From: Nostoc cf. commune SO-36
Lineage (GTDB): Bacteria > Cyanobacteriota > Cyanobacteriia > Cyanobacteriales > Nostocaceae
Direction: 5' to 3'
Length of the DNA stretch: 64,000 nucleotides
Assembly: GCF_023734775.1 (NCBI RefSeq)
Contig: NZ_AP025732.1
Coordinates: 1,742,501 to 1,806,500, forward strand
The position numbers were made by a program, and so were the translations under genes. Of this stretch, positions 35,474-43,882 are shown piece after piece. The notes under the pieces are model-generated. The model was not told where the DNA came from and did not search any database. It worked only from the letters and a program-made list of their open reading frames with translations. How positions within the stretch are numbered: the first letter of the stretch is position 1; each line of letters starts with the position of its first letter.

Positions 35474-36331
35474 TTACAAACCCATTGAGTATAAAATTAT
35501 CCGGTCATGGAGATGATCGGGCAAAATGTGCTTCAGAAACGCTCCGATTTTGGCATCTTGTCCAACGAGATAGCGTGTCTTTGGTTGCTTTGCAGTCAGC
35601 GCATGCACAACAGTCTGAGCAACAATATCCGCAGAAATTCCCCCAGATGCGAGAATTTGCATTTTCTTGCGGACAATATTCATCGCCTGTCCGTAAAGAT
35701 TTTGTGCAGTTTGGGATAGATCCTGCTGTGCTATTTCCGATTGACTTAGGGACTTTTCCCAGATTGGAGTAGCGATCGCCCCAGGTTCGATAATAGAAAC
35801 AGAGATTCCCCAAGGGCGTAACTCCATCCGCATCACATCAGTGAGTGCAACGAGGGCAAATTTGGAAGCATTGTAAGCTCCCAAGAACGGGGCCGGGCTT
35901 CTACCAGAAATGGAACCCATATTCACAATTCGACCCCGACTCTGGCGTAATAGACTCAGAAACGCTTGTGTTACTGCTAATTGTCCAGTGACATTAACCT
36001 GCATCTGGTGTTCAAATTCTGCGATCGCTAATAATTCTAAGGGGCCAGGGACAGCAATTCCAGCATTATTCACTAAACCAAAAAGCCCCGCACCGCCGAC
36101 TGCATTTGTTACCTTTTCAACCGCAGCTGCGATCGATTCAGCGTCAGTAACATCTAGAAAAATCGGAATGAGCCTTTGTGACCCTTTTTGTTTAAGTGTT
36201 TGAGCATCAATATCTTGACGCACTCCAGCAAAAACAGAGAAGCCCAACTGGTCTAAAAGCAAAGCACACGCCTGACCAATTCCTGTTGAGGCTCCTGTAA
36301 CCACTACTGTACGTTGATTTTCTACAACCAT
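35474..36331 (-). CDS. Short-chain dehydrogenase/reductase
   Basis: 285 residues from ATG 36331. Classical SDR motifs: VVVTGASTGIGQACAL (NAD(P)-binding glycine motif), LVNNAGIAVPGPLE, then the Ser near 142 (NMGSISGRSPAPFLG) and the Y-x-x-x-K pair (AYNASKFAL). It ends in IEPGAIATPIWEK and a C-terminal helix. It oxidises or reduces an unknown alcohol/carbonyl substrate. An upstream TTG at 36370 is in frame but has no support. Confidence 0.9.
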   Translation of the reverse strand: MVVENQRTVVVTGASTGIGQACALLLDQLGFSVFAGVRQDIDAQTLKQKGSQRLIPIFLDVTDAESIAAAVEKVTNAVGGAGLFGLVNNAGIAVPGPLELLAIAEFEHQMQVNVTGQLAVTQAFLSLLRQSRGRIVNMGSISGRSPAPFLGAYNASKFALVALTDVMRMELRPWGISVSIIEPGAIATPIWEKSLSQSEIAQQDLSQTAQNLYGQAMNIVRKKMQILASGGISADIVAQTVVHALTAKQPKTRYLVGQDAKIGAFLKHILPDHLHDRIILYSMGL

Positions 36332-36522
36332 TAGACTTTCTTTTATGATGGGGCTGCCTTCACCAGACAAGAGGTAGAATTAATCCACACTTAAAAGCGT
36401 GTAACTTAGGTTGTAGAAGCTTTGTAGCGCATTGCGCGTCTCGATACAATCTTCTTTTAAAACTGGGTAATAACCCAGAACTAAAGTTTTCATTCATACT
36501 TCTTTCCTCCTGCCTTCTCTAA

Positions 36523-36753
36523 TCAATCTTTGCAAGTGCCAGCACGAAGGCAATCTTCGGTTTGGTCATCTCTAGCCGATATTTGCCAGGGCAGTATGCG
36601 CGACTGGGCATTTGTACTGTAAGCAATTAGAGCAGCTATTGTGGAAAACTGGTTTTTAACAATTGTCACTTCACTACTACAACTATTGCCTAGCTCAAAA
36701 TTGCCTAAATAAACAGGCAATGACATTAGGGCAATGCAAATTGTCCGGTTCAT
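36523..36753 (-). CDS. Small possibly secreted protein
   Basis: About 76 residues from ATG 36753. The N-terminus resembles a signal peptide (MNRTICIALMSLPVYLGN). The rest contains VTIVKNQFSTIAALIAYSTNAQS and ends in two Cys (TEDCLRAGTCKD), with another Cys near residue 25. No family is recognised. It lies alone between the SDR gene and the tatC region. Confidence 0.4.
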   Translation of the reverse strand: MNRTICIALMSLPVYLGNFELGNSCSSEVTIVKNQFSTIAALIAYSTNAQSRILPWQISARDDQTEDCLRAGTCKD

Positions 36754-37060
36754 ACCCAACCTCAGCTAAAATTTCCGATTACGCTATGTATAGATACCAC
36801 CTTGATGAACCGGATTTTCCAAACTGAGTAGTTGATGTTGTGTGAATTTACTCAGCGCTACTGGCCGCAGAGACGTAATTTCTAAATTATCGGTTCCACC
36901 TTTTTTTAGGTTAGGCATTGCCTACAAGATGGCTTCCTACTACTTTATACAGATGCAAACCCAAAAAACAGGACAAAAAACCCATAGCAGCCAAAAACAT
37001 ATCTTGGTAGCTGCATTCCCCAGATAAAATAGTTAACAAATGTTGCCTAGTAGCTAACTC

Positions 37061-37855
37061 ATGACACCTTCACAAGACGTAGATACTGTAACCGTTCCCA
37101 ACCTTGACTCCGAAGGATATGGCAACTCAGACACCGATCCTCTTGATGAGTTGCCAGGTGAAATCGAAATGTCCCTTTTCGACCACCTAGAAGAGTTGCG
37201 ACAGCGGATTTTCTATTCGCTGATTGCCGTAGCTGTGGGTATTATCGGCTGTTTCTTTGCCGTTAAGCCGATTGTCCAGCTACTTGAGGTTCCAGCACAA
37301 GGAGTAAAATTTCTCCAACTTGCACCTGGAGAGTATTTCTTTGTCTCCCTGAAAGTTGCAGCCTACACTGGTATCATACTTACTAGTCCTTTCATTCTTT
37401 ACCAAATTATCCAATTTGTGCTTCCAGGACTAACTCGCCGTGAACGCCGTATAGTGGGGCCTGTGGTTTTGGGTTCGAGTGTGCTGTTTGGGGCTGGGTT
37501 AGTATTTGCCTATTTACTGCTGATTCCCGCAGCTTTGAATTTTTTCATCAGCTACGGAGCAGATGTTGTTGAACAAATTTGGTCAATTGATAAATATTTT
37601 GAATTTGTGTTGCTACTGTTATTCAGTACCGGTTTAGCATTTCAAATTCCCATCATCCAACTGTTGCTCGGTAATTTGAACATTGTCTCGTCTGAACGGA
37701 TGATTTCTGGTTGGCGTTACGTGATTATGGGAGCAGTGGTTTTAGGAGCCGTCCTGACACCTTCTACTGACCCATTAACTCAAAGTCTCTTAGCGGGAGC
37801 AGTTTTAGGGCTTTATTTCGGTGGTGTGGGACTGGTTAAGCTCACAGGTAAATAA
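37061..37855 (+). CDS. tatC: Twin-arginine translocase subunit TatC
   Basis: 264 residues. After a polar N-terminus comes the family signature [15 protein letters not shown], then six membrane helices including [22 protein letters not shown] and [15 protein letters not shown]. TatC is the receptor of the Tat system, which exports folded proteins such as the Rieske protein encoded 1 kb downstream. The neighbourhood tatC, DUF3067, petC, petA is shared by many cyanobacteria. Confidence 0.97.
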   Translation: MTPSQDVDTVTVPNLDSEGYGNSDTDPLDELPGEIEMSLFDHLEELRQRIFYSLIAVAVGIIGCFFAVKPIVQLLEVPAQGVKFLQLAPGEYFFVSLKVAAYTGIILTSPFILYQIIQFVLPGLTRRERRIVGPVVLGSSVLFGAGLVFAYLLLIPAALNFFISYGADVVEQIWSIDKYFEFVLLLLFSTGLAFQIPIIQLLLGNLNIVSSERMISGWRYVIMGAVVLGAVLTPSTDPLTQSLLAGAVLGLYFGGVGLVKLTGK

Positions 37856-37908
37856 TGCGATCGCATTGCTGCAATTTCAAAATCAAAAAAATCTCATCTT
37901 AGAAGTAA

Positions 37909-38244
37909 ATGGGACAAGTTACTTATGATGACTTTGAAAAAGTTGAGATTCATATTGGCAAAATCATCAAAGTCGAAGAGTTTCCCAAAGCGAAAAAACC
38001 AGCTTATAAATTGTGGATAGATTTTGGTGATTTGGGCATCAAAAAATCTAGTGCCCAAATTACTAAACTTTATAAGCAAGAGGAACTAATAAACAGATTA
38101 ATATTAGCTGTTACTAATTTTCCACCCCGTCAAGTAGCTAATTTCATCTCCGAAGTTTTAGTTTTGGGAGTGGTTTTAGACGGTGGAGAAGTTGTGTTAA
38201 TTCAACCAGATAGAGATGTAGCGGTGGGCAAAAGAATTTTATAG
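37909..38244 (+). CDS. CsaA-like tRNA-binding domain protein
   Basis: 111 residues, a single OB-fold of the tRNA_bind family: YDDFEKVEIHIGKIIKVEEFPKAKKPAYKLWIDFGDLGIKKSSAQIT, then VTNFPPRQVANFISEVLVLG. Homologs (CsaA) bind tRNA and act as export-linked chaperones in Bacillus. Placement beside tatC fits that idea but does not prove it. Ribosome site AGAAGTAA is weak. Confidence 0.88.
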   Translation: MGQVTYDDFEKVEIHIGKIIKVEEFPKAKKPAYKLWIDFGDLGIKKSSAQITKLYKQEELINRLILAVTNFPPRQVANFISEVLVLGVVLDGGEVVLIQPDRDVAVGKRIL

Positions 38245-38298
38245 CAGATTATGGTATTTTTTAGCTGAGAAAATTATTTATTTTAATGCAATAGCGGG

Positions 38299-38607
38299 TC
38301 ATAATATCCATTCCGAAGAACGTTCACCCAAATCTAGAGGAATGCTAACAGCTTTGCCAAGCCGGGGACGATCGCGTGTTTGGCTAATAAATGTTTGTAC
38401 TTGCGTTGACCCACCCAAGGCATGAAGATAATTAGCAATGGTGTCAAGATGCTCTTGGTACTCCGCCTCGCTCAACGGAAAAGAAGCTTGCTCCAAGTAT
38501 TTCCACATGACTTGCAAAAATATCTTTCCCTGTGCCCGCCGAAACTGCACATCGTAAGAATATCCCCACTTCTCAAGCAACATCTGACGTAATTCCTGTC
38601 CTGTCAT
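38299..38607 (-). CDS. DUF3067 family protein
   Basis: 103 residues from ATG 38607: MTGQELRQMLLEKWGYSYDVQFRR, KIFLQVMWKYLEQASFPLSEAEYQEHLDTIANYLHALG, and TRDRPRLGKAVSIPLDLGERSSEW. This is a conserved cyanobacterial and plant protein without a known role, commonly placed next to petCA. It runs opposite to its neighbours. Confidence 0.88.
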   Translation of the reverse strand: MTGQELRQMLLEKWGYSYDVQFRRAQGKIFLQVMWKYLEQASFPLSEAEYQEHLDTIANYLHALGGSTQVQTFISQTRDRPRLGKAVSIPLDLGERSSEWIL

Positions 38608-38835
38608 AGCTTTTCTCAATCAGATTTTACATTTAGTTATGATGTTAAGTTCCGTGACTCCAGTATGATAAGGATATAAAGAAATGTAATGCTAACAGAA
38701 AAGATGCTTTTTATATCTTGGAACAAAGAAGTATGGCATCGTTGTGAGCGCTAGCATTTCGACTTAGACAAGAGTTCCTCAAGTACAGTACTTTTGTCAA
38801 AATGCTTAACAAAATACACAAAGAGCGCGTAGATT

Positions 38836-39375
38836 ATGGCTCAATTTTCTGAATCAGCAGACGTGCCCGATATGGGGCGTCGTCAGTTCATGAATCTGCT
38901 CACTTTTGGGACTGTCACTGGAGTGGCTCTGGGTGCATTGTATCCCGTTGTCAACTACTTTATTCCACCCGCAACAGGTGGTGCTGGTGGCGGTGTAACG
39001 GCAAAAGACGAGCTAGGTAACGATGTTAGCGTCGCTAAATTTCTAGAAAACCGGAATGCAGGCGATCGCAACCTAGTCCAAGGGCTAAAGGGAGATCCTA
39101 CCTATATTGTGGTAGACAGCAAAGAGGCAATCAAAGATTATGGCATTAACGCCATCTGCACCCACTTAGGTTGTGTCGTCCCCTGGAACGTTGCAGAGAA
39201 CAAGTTTAAGTGTCCTTGTCATGGTTCCCAGTATGACGAAACTGGTAAGGTTATTCGCGGCCCAGCGCCCCTGTCTTTGCCTTTGGCTCATACCAATGTA
39301 GCCGACGACAAAATCGTCTTGACTCCTTGGACTGAAACCGACTTCCGCACCGGTGATGCAGCTTGGTGGGCTTAA
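38836..39375 (+). CDS. petC: Cytochrome b6f Rieske iron-sulfur protein
   Basis: 179 residues. The N-terminus ([20 protein letters not shown]) has a twin-arginine-like signal and anchor. The 2Fe-2S ligands are in CTHLGCVV and CPCHGSQY (Cys/His in each). The protein carries electrons from plastoquinol to cytochrome f in the thylakoid b6f complex. A GC-neutral repeat of heptanucleotides lies between it and petA, and they are probably cotranscribed. Confidence 0.97.
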   Translation: MAQFSESADVPDMGRRQFMNLLTFGTVTGVALGALYPVVNYFIPPATGGAGGGVTAKDELGNDVSVAKFLENRNAGDRNLVQGLKGDPTYIVVDSKEAIKDYGINAICTHLGCVVPWNVAENKFKCPCHGSQYDETGKVIRGPAPLSLPLAHTNVADDKIVLTPWTETDFRTGDAAWWA

Positions 39376-39416
39376 TAATTTTGTCCTTAGTCCTTAGTCA
39401 TTCGTCCTTTGTTCAG

Positions 39417-39459
39417 GGCCTAATGACTAATGACTAATGACCAATGACTAATGACTAAA
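39417..39459. repeat. Heptanucleotide repeat between petC and petA
   Basis: AATGACT is repeated about six times with one AATGACC, right after a related TTAGTCATTCGTCC stretch. Such 7-bp short tandem repeats are common in heterocystous cyanobacteria. It lies inside a likely operon. Confidence 0.8.
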
Positions 39460-39482
39460 TTCAATCGTTGCCCTTATTAGAG

Positions 39483-40484
39483 ATGAGAAATGTTTTCTTA
39501 AGAGCGAGGTTAACTCGCAGCACTAGAGCGATTGTAAAAACATTGCTCATAGCGATCGCTACTGTGACATTTTACTTCACCAGCGATGTAGCCCTTCCCC
39601 AATCAGCTGCCGCCTATCCCTTTTGGGCACAGCAAACCTATCCCGAAACCCCCCGCGAACCAACAGGGCGGATTGTTTGTGCCAACTGTCACCTAGCAGC
39701 CAAGCCGGCAGAAGTGGAAGTTCCCCAATCGGTGCTACCTGACACTGTATTCAAAGCTGTGGTGAAAATCCCTTACGATCTGAGCGCCCAGCAAGTTGGT
39801 GCTGATGGTTCTAAGGTTGGCTTGAACGTCGGTGCTGTACTGATGCTACCTGAAGGCTTTAAGATTGCTCCTGAAGACCGTCTTTCCGAGGAACTTAAAG
39901 AAGAAGTTGGCGACACTCCCTTCCAATCCTACAGCGAAGACAAAGAAAACGTCGTCATCGTCGGCCCTTTACCAGGTGAACAGTATCAGGAAATCGTCTT
40001 CCCTGTTCTTTCTCCCAACCCCGCAACCGACAAAAACATCCACTTCGGTAAATATTCAGTTCACTTAGGTGCTAACCGAGGACGCGGACAAGTTTATCCC
40101 ACTGGCGAAAAGAGCAACAACAATGTTTACAACGCTTCCGCTACTGGCACAATTACTAAGATTGCCAAAGAGGAAGATGGAGACGGTAACGTTAAATATC
40201 TAGTCAACATCCAACCTGAATCTGGTGATGTTGTCGTTGATACGATTCCTTTAGGGCCAGAACTAGTTGTTTCCGAAGGGCAAGCAGTTAAAACTGGTGA
40301 AGCTTTAACCAGCAACCCGAATGTCGGTGGATTCGGTCAAGCAGATGGAGAAATCGTACTTCAAGACGCCTCTAGAGTCAAATGGATGATTGCGTTCATC
40401 GCTCTTGTAATGTTGGCTCAAGTTATGCTTGTGCTGAAGAAGAAGCAGGTTGAAAAAGTTCAAGCTGCTGAAATGAATTTCTAA
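39483..40484 (+). CDS. petA: Cytochrome f
   Basis: 333 residues from ATG 39483 (an upstream TTG at 39468 is in frame but not needed). Signal peptide ends in SAAA, and the mature chain starts YPFWAQQ, whose Tyr amino group ligates the heme. Heme site is CANCH. The large domain ends with a C-terminal helix ([22 protein letters not shown]). It transfers electrons to plastocyanin or cytochrome c6. A clear terminator follows at 40511. Confidence 0.97.
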   Translation: MRNVFLRARLTRSTRAIVKTLLIAIATVTFYFTSDVALPQSAAAYPFWAQQTYPETPREPTGRIVCANCHLAAKPAEVEVPQSVLPDTVFKAVVKIPYDLSAQQVGADGSKVGLNVGAVLMLPEGFKIAPEDRLSEELKEEVGDTPFQSYSEDKENVVIVGPLPGEQYQEIVFPVLSPNPATDKNIHFGKYSVHLGANRGRGQVYPTGEKSNNNVYNASATGTITKIAKEEDGDGNVKYLVNIQPESGDVVVDTIPLGPELVVSEGQAVKTGEALTSNPNVGGFGQADGEIVLQDASRVKWMIAFIALVMLAQVMLVLKKKQVEKVQAAEMNF

Positions 40485-40510
40485 ATTCTTTGCTAAATCA
40501 TTATTTGTAG

Positions 40511-40537
40511 GACAGGCATCTTGCCTGTCTTTTTTAT
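40511..40537 (+). terminator. Terminator of petCA
   Basis: GACAGGCA (40511-40518) pairs with TGCCTGTC (40522-40529) around TCT and is followed by seven Ts. It ends the petC-petA transcript. Confidence 0.88.
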
Positions 40538-40655
40538 ACGTTATGTTTCTAAATCTGTATATAAAACTCAGAACATGAGATTTAATTTCCTTTAAAAATA
40601 TATTTACTTAATCGTAATCGACTATGGGGCGATCGCTACCTTAATTACATTAATT

Positions 40656-42140
40656 TTAGATATTACAGTTTTCAAGTCTCAACGCGAGAGAAGAGATCCA
40701 GTCCCACCCATGACGATTACCCCAATCCACTCCACCACTGTAGAGACTATTAAAAGTATCTACAGAATGAATATATAATGTCCACTTCCACACTGGGAGG
40801 TGTCCTTTTGGTGCTTTTATGTCAAAAGTAATAGCACTGTAATTAACCCACCCACATCTCCATAACCCGCTTCTTTTCTTCCAGCCTACAGCCTCGCCAA
40901 AAGTATCCCAAATCTCAAATGAGTGCGTCCTAGTTCCACCCAGACCTTGATAAATTTGCTTTTGCACAGAGAAACCAAAGCGCCCGTTGCTGTATTCTAC
41001 CCATAGCTGGTTAATGGTGCGGAGGTCTGTACAGAGAAAGTTGTTAATATCTTGAACACGCAACCAACCTTCTTCTTCTCTTTTCGCTATTATGAACATC
41101 ACTCGTTCTGTTTCTTGATTAGCTAATTTCCACTTCTTGCTTGCGAGTAAGTCTCGTAATCGGCTATAGTCCATCCCCACTGCTGATTTTAATTGCATCC
41201 CTCGCTGTGTTGATGCTGATACAGATAATTGCAGTGGTGATGATAGCTGTTGAGCAGCCAAGTCATTGATAACTTTATCGGCAAATTGATAACGCTCATC
41301 AATATCCTTTTTCAATAACTTATCTAAAACCTGACCAAATTCTCCACTAAGCGGACTGGGCAAATATTGCCGCCAGTTGTGAACCCAAGCAAAACCATTT
41401 TCCACCCATAAATCAAAAGGAAAAATACCAGTTAAAAGATGAAAACAAGTTGCACCTAAAGCAAACAAATCACTTGCTGGGTAAGCTTCACCACCCTTTA
41501 TCTGCTCAATTGGGCTATATCCATGTGAGCCAATTGTCGTACCCATTTGAGTATGAACTGTTGAAGTTAACTGTTTTGAGACTCCAAAATCAATTAATAT
41601 CAAGCGCCCATCACTCTGACGACGCATAATATTCTCTGGTTTAATGTCTCGGTGAATTACCTGGCGCTCATGAATAAACTTGAGCAGTGGTAATAAATCT
41701 AACAACAGTTCCTTAGCCTTGCTTTCGCTGTACCTTCCCGCTTGTTCCAATTCATTCAGTAAATTCTGCCCCTCGATAAATTGCTGCACTAAATACAGGA
41801 AATTGTCTTGCTCAAAATAAGCGAAAAGCGTTGGTATTTGCGGATGTTCACCCAAATCTTGTAAGCGCTTTGCCTCTTCACCAAATAACTCCATTGCCTT
41901 CTTCACTGCCCAAGTTCCCTGCACTTTTGGTGCAAGTTGTTTAATTACACAGTGTTCATTTAATTTATCCGTATCTTCTGCTAAATAGGTTTTGCCAAAA
42001 CCACCTTCGTTAGAAAGTACCCGCATCACACGGAAGCGATTTCGCAGCAAAGAGACTAGAGGCGTACTGCAAGCTTGGCAAAACTTGTTAACATCAGGGT
42101 TTAAGGGACGGGGACAATCCGGGTTAAGACAACAGAGCAT
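40656..42140 (-). CDS. Ser/Thr protein kinase with C-terminal GUN4 domain
   Basis: 494 residues. Zinc ribbon first (CCLNPDCPRPLNP...CQACSTPL), then a full kinase domain (about 35-300): VIKQ (Lys), HRDIKPENIMRR, DFGVSKQ, and SPIEQIKGG in the activation segment. From about 325 comes a GUN4 domain (DYSRLRDLLASKKWKLANQE, LRTINQLWVEYSNGRFGFSVQKQIY). GUN4 binds porphyrins and stimulates Mg-chelatase, but kinase fusions are a different, cyanobacterial group whose ligand is unconfirmed. No membrane helix is seen. The gene may couple tetrapyrrole level to phosphorylation. Confidence 0.93.
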   Translation of the reverse strand: MLCCLNPDCPRPLNPDVNKFCQACSTPLVSLLRNRFRVMRVLSNEGGFGKTYLAEDTDKLNEHCVIKQLAPKVQGTWAVKKAMELFGEEAKRLQDLGEHPQIPTLFAYFEQDNFLYLVQQFIEGQNLLNELEQAGRYSESKAKELLLDLLPLLKFIHERQVIHRDIKPENIMRRQSDGRLILIDFGVSKQLTSTVHTQMGTTIGSHGYSPIEQIKGGEAYPASDLFALGATCFHLLTGIFPFDLWVENGFAWVHNWRQYLPSPLSGEFGQVLDKLLKKDIDERYQFADKVINDLAAQQLSSPLQLSVSASTQRGMQLKSAVGMDYSRLRDLLASKKWKLANQETERVMFIIAKREEEGWLRVQDINNFLCTDLRTINQLWVEYSNGRFGFSVQKQIYQGLGGTRTHSFEIWDTFGEAVGWKKRSGLWRCGWVNYSAITFDIKAPKGHLPVWKWTLYIHSVDTFNSLYSGGVDWGNRHGWDWISSLALRLENCNI

Positions 42141-42622
42141 CTTTTTTACTTTGTTTAATATGGTTAAGCTGCATGACTTATACCCCTACTACTGAGTAAT
42201 GGGGTTTGTGCGGAATTATTCTAATAATGTTGTAACAGAATTTACCTATTTTGTTTCAATAGACAGAAAGCACAATAATATTTATAGATTTAGGTTGAAT
42301 TCACGGCAGTACTAAGTAAGCCGGTGAGAATAATTCAAACTATATTAACTAATGTAAAAAATATTGAAATTATTTTGTAGTGAGGACTGAGTCCTTACTA
42401 CAAACCTTTAATTATTTACGGCGTTCTACTTAGGTGATTTCTCAAAATAACTTTACCGATTAGGAGGGCGAACAGCCGTTCTCCCCTAAGATCGAATGAA
42501 TGATGTTGTGTGGTAATTTTTATTCTGGAAATCACCTTAGTTATGGCGATCGCATCTTAGTTGGTTAACCATAGTCAAATGTTAAATTAAACCTAGCCCT
42601 AGTTGAGTTGAGGTATTAGCCC
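42141..42622. other. Intergenic region with a dispersed palindrome
   Basis: TTGTAGTGAGGACT and its inverted partner AGTCCTTACTACAA (42375-42403) form a hairpin with almost no loop. GCGAACAGCCGTTC lies near 42470. Both are dispersed Nostoc-type repeats. A HIP1 octamer is at 42546. No gene is visible; the promoters of the two divergent genes must be here. Confidence 0.5.
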
Positions 42623-43309
42623 ATGACAGCCTCAGTAGAGTATATCCCCGTTACCCCGATTGAGTACCCAGATGAGGACGGTAAGCCGATGGCTGAAGGT
42701 GATTTACAGCGCAAGTGTCTCGTATACGCTACCACTGTACTGGAAATTTATTTTCAAAATCACCCAGATGTATACGTCGCTGGTAATCTATTTATTTACT
42801 ACGAAAAAGGTTATCCAGAATCAGTCGTAGCCCCAGATGTATTTGTAGTATTTGGAGTGGAAAACCGTGACAGACGCTCTTACAAAACCTGGGAAGAAAA
42901 TAATCAAACCCCAGATTTTGTTCTAGAGATTACGTCAAAAAGCACACGCAGCAAAGACCAAGGTGCAAAGAAAGGAATTTACGCTTTTTTGGGAGTGCGT
43001 GAATATTTTCAATATGACCCCACAGGCGATTATCTCAATCCCCAACTCCAGGGTTTACACTTGGTCGATGGGAATTATTTTCCAGTAGCAGCCAATACCT
43101 TGCCAGATGGTACAGTCTCCCTACCCAGTGAAGTTTTAGGACTAGAGTTACGCCTGGAAGCTGGAAAACTGCGTTTTTACAATCCAGCGACGGGTGAAAT
43201 ACTCCTAACTCATGAAGAGGAAGCAGCTGCACGACAAGCAGCAGAAGAGAAAGCCCAAAGATTAGCTGCTAAACTTCGAGAATTAAATATTGATCCAGAT
43301 AGCCTTTAG
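42623..43309 (+). CDS. Uma2 family endonuclease-like protein (DUF820)
   Basis: 228 residues, with the PD-(D/E)xK core: VAPDVFVVFG, DFVLEITSKSTRSKDQGAKKGIYA and GVREYFQYDP. The C-terminus is a charged coiled coil (LLTHEEEAAARQAAEEKAQRL). Uma2 proteins are very abundant in cyanobacteria and their role is uncertain. The fold suggests a nuclease. The start follows GAGGTATTAGCCC. Confidence 0.92.
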   Translation: MTASVEYIPVTPIEYPDEDGKPMAEGDLQRKCLVYATTVLEIYFQNHPDVYVAGNLFIYYEKGYPESVVAPDVFVVFGVENRDRRSYKTWEENNQTPDFVLEITSKSTRSKDQGAKKGIYAFLGVREYFQYDPTGDYLNPQLQGLHLVDGNYFPVAANTLPDGTVSLPSEVLGLELRLEAGKLRFYNPATGEILLTHEEEAAARQAAEEKAQRLAAKLRELNIDPDSL

Positions 43310-43391
43310 CTAAATCCGGCAGTGTTAATAAAATAATCGGGTGAGTATGATTTACCCACCCTAATTATGCTTACTGAATTAGACAATATTC

Positions 43392-43589
43392 TCAAAGTTC
43401 TCCATTAATCTTACGCCTGATAATTTCCATCTGGGCTTGCATATCAGCTTCTGTCACAGGCATAGGATACTTTGGAGAATTAGGGTCGCGTTTACTCATT
43501 AAAAAACGTAGAGCTTCAATATCTTCACGGTTTTCTACGACATAAGCTCTCAACTCTGTAAAACTCATTTGCTCATAATTCGGGTTCAT
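43392..43589 (-). CDS. DUF6887 family protein
   Basis: 65 residues from ATG 43589: MNPNYEQMSFTELRAYVVEN, REDIEALRFLMSKRDPNSPK, YPMPVTEADMQAQMEIIRRK. This is a small conserved cyanobacterial protein commonly next to DUF6888. Its ATG overlaps the end of the DUF6888 gene by 17 bases in another frame. An upstream in-frame start at 43676 is unlikely because it would use the DUF6888 gene. Confidence 0.75.
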   Translation of the reverse strand: MNPNYEQMSFTELRAYVVENREDIEALRFLMSKRDPNSPKYPMPVTEADMQAQMEIIRRKINGEL

Positions 43590-43716
43590 TGACAAACTCC
43601 CATTCGCCATTGCGATAAACAATGATTTGCAGTTCATCCGCAGATAAAATGTAAATTTCTCCGATTTTGTCGTCAAATCGAAATAAGCGGATGTCTTTAT
43701 AAAGATTTGACAGCAT
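43573..43716 (-). CDS. DUF6888 family protein
   Basis: At least 48 residues from ATG 43716: MLSNLYKDIRLFRFDDKIGE, IYILSADELQIIVYRNGEWE, FVNEPEL. The sequence continues upstream in frame as LPTTEQALACVRVCQ, which belongs to the family, but I see no ATG, GTG or TTG there, so the true start may be a rarer codon such as ATT near 43770. It ends at TGA 43573, overlapping the DUF6887 gene. The tight pair could be a toxin-antitoxin-like or accessory module; not known. Confidence 0.65.
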   Translation of the reverse strand: MLSNLYKDIRLFRFDDKIGEIYILSADELQIIVYRNGEWEFVNEPEL

Positions 43717-43882
43717 TTGACAAACCCTTACACAGGCTAAGGCTTGCTCTGTTGTTGGTAAAATACTTGTACTGAGCTTCTTGCCTTGAGCGAAGTCGAA
43801 AGGTGTCGAAGTAAACGCTCCTCACTACTAATATAAGGTGGGCATTGCCCACCTTACTGCTGTTGATTACTTTATGTGAAGA

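Noticed and set aside
36842..37027. 61-residue frame before tatC
   Set aside because: Starts at GTG with no ribosome site and has no recognizable features; probably the tatC promoter region.
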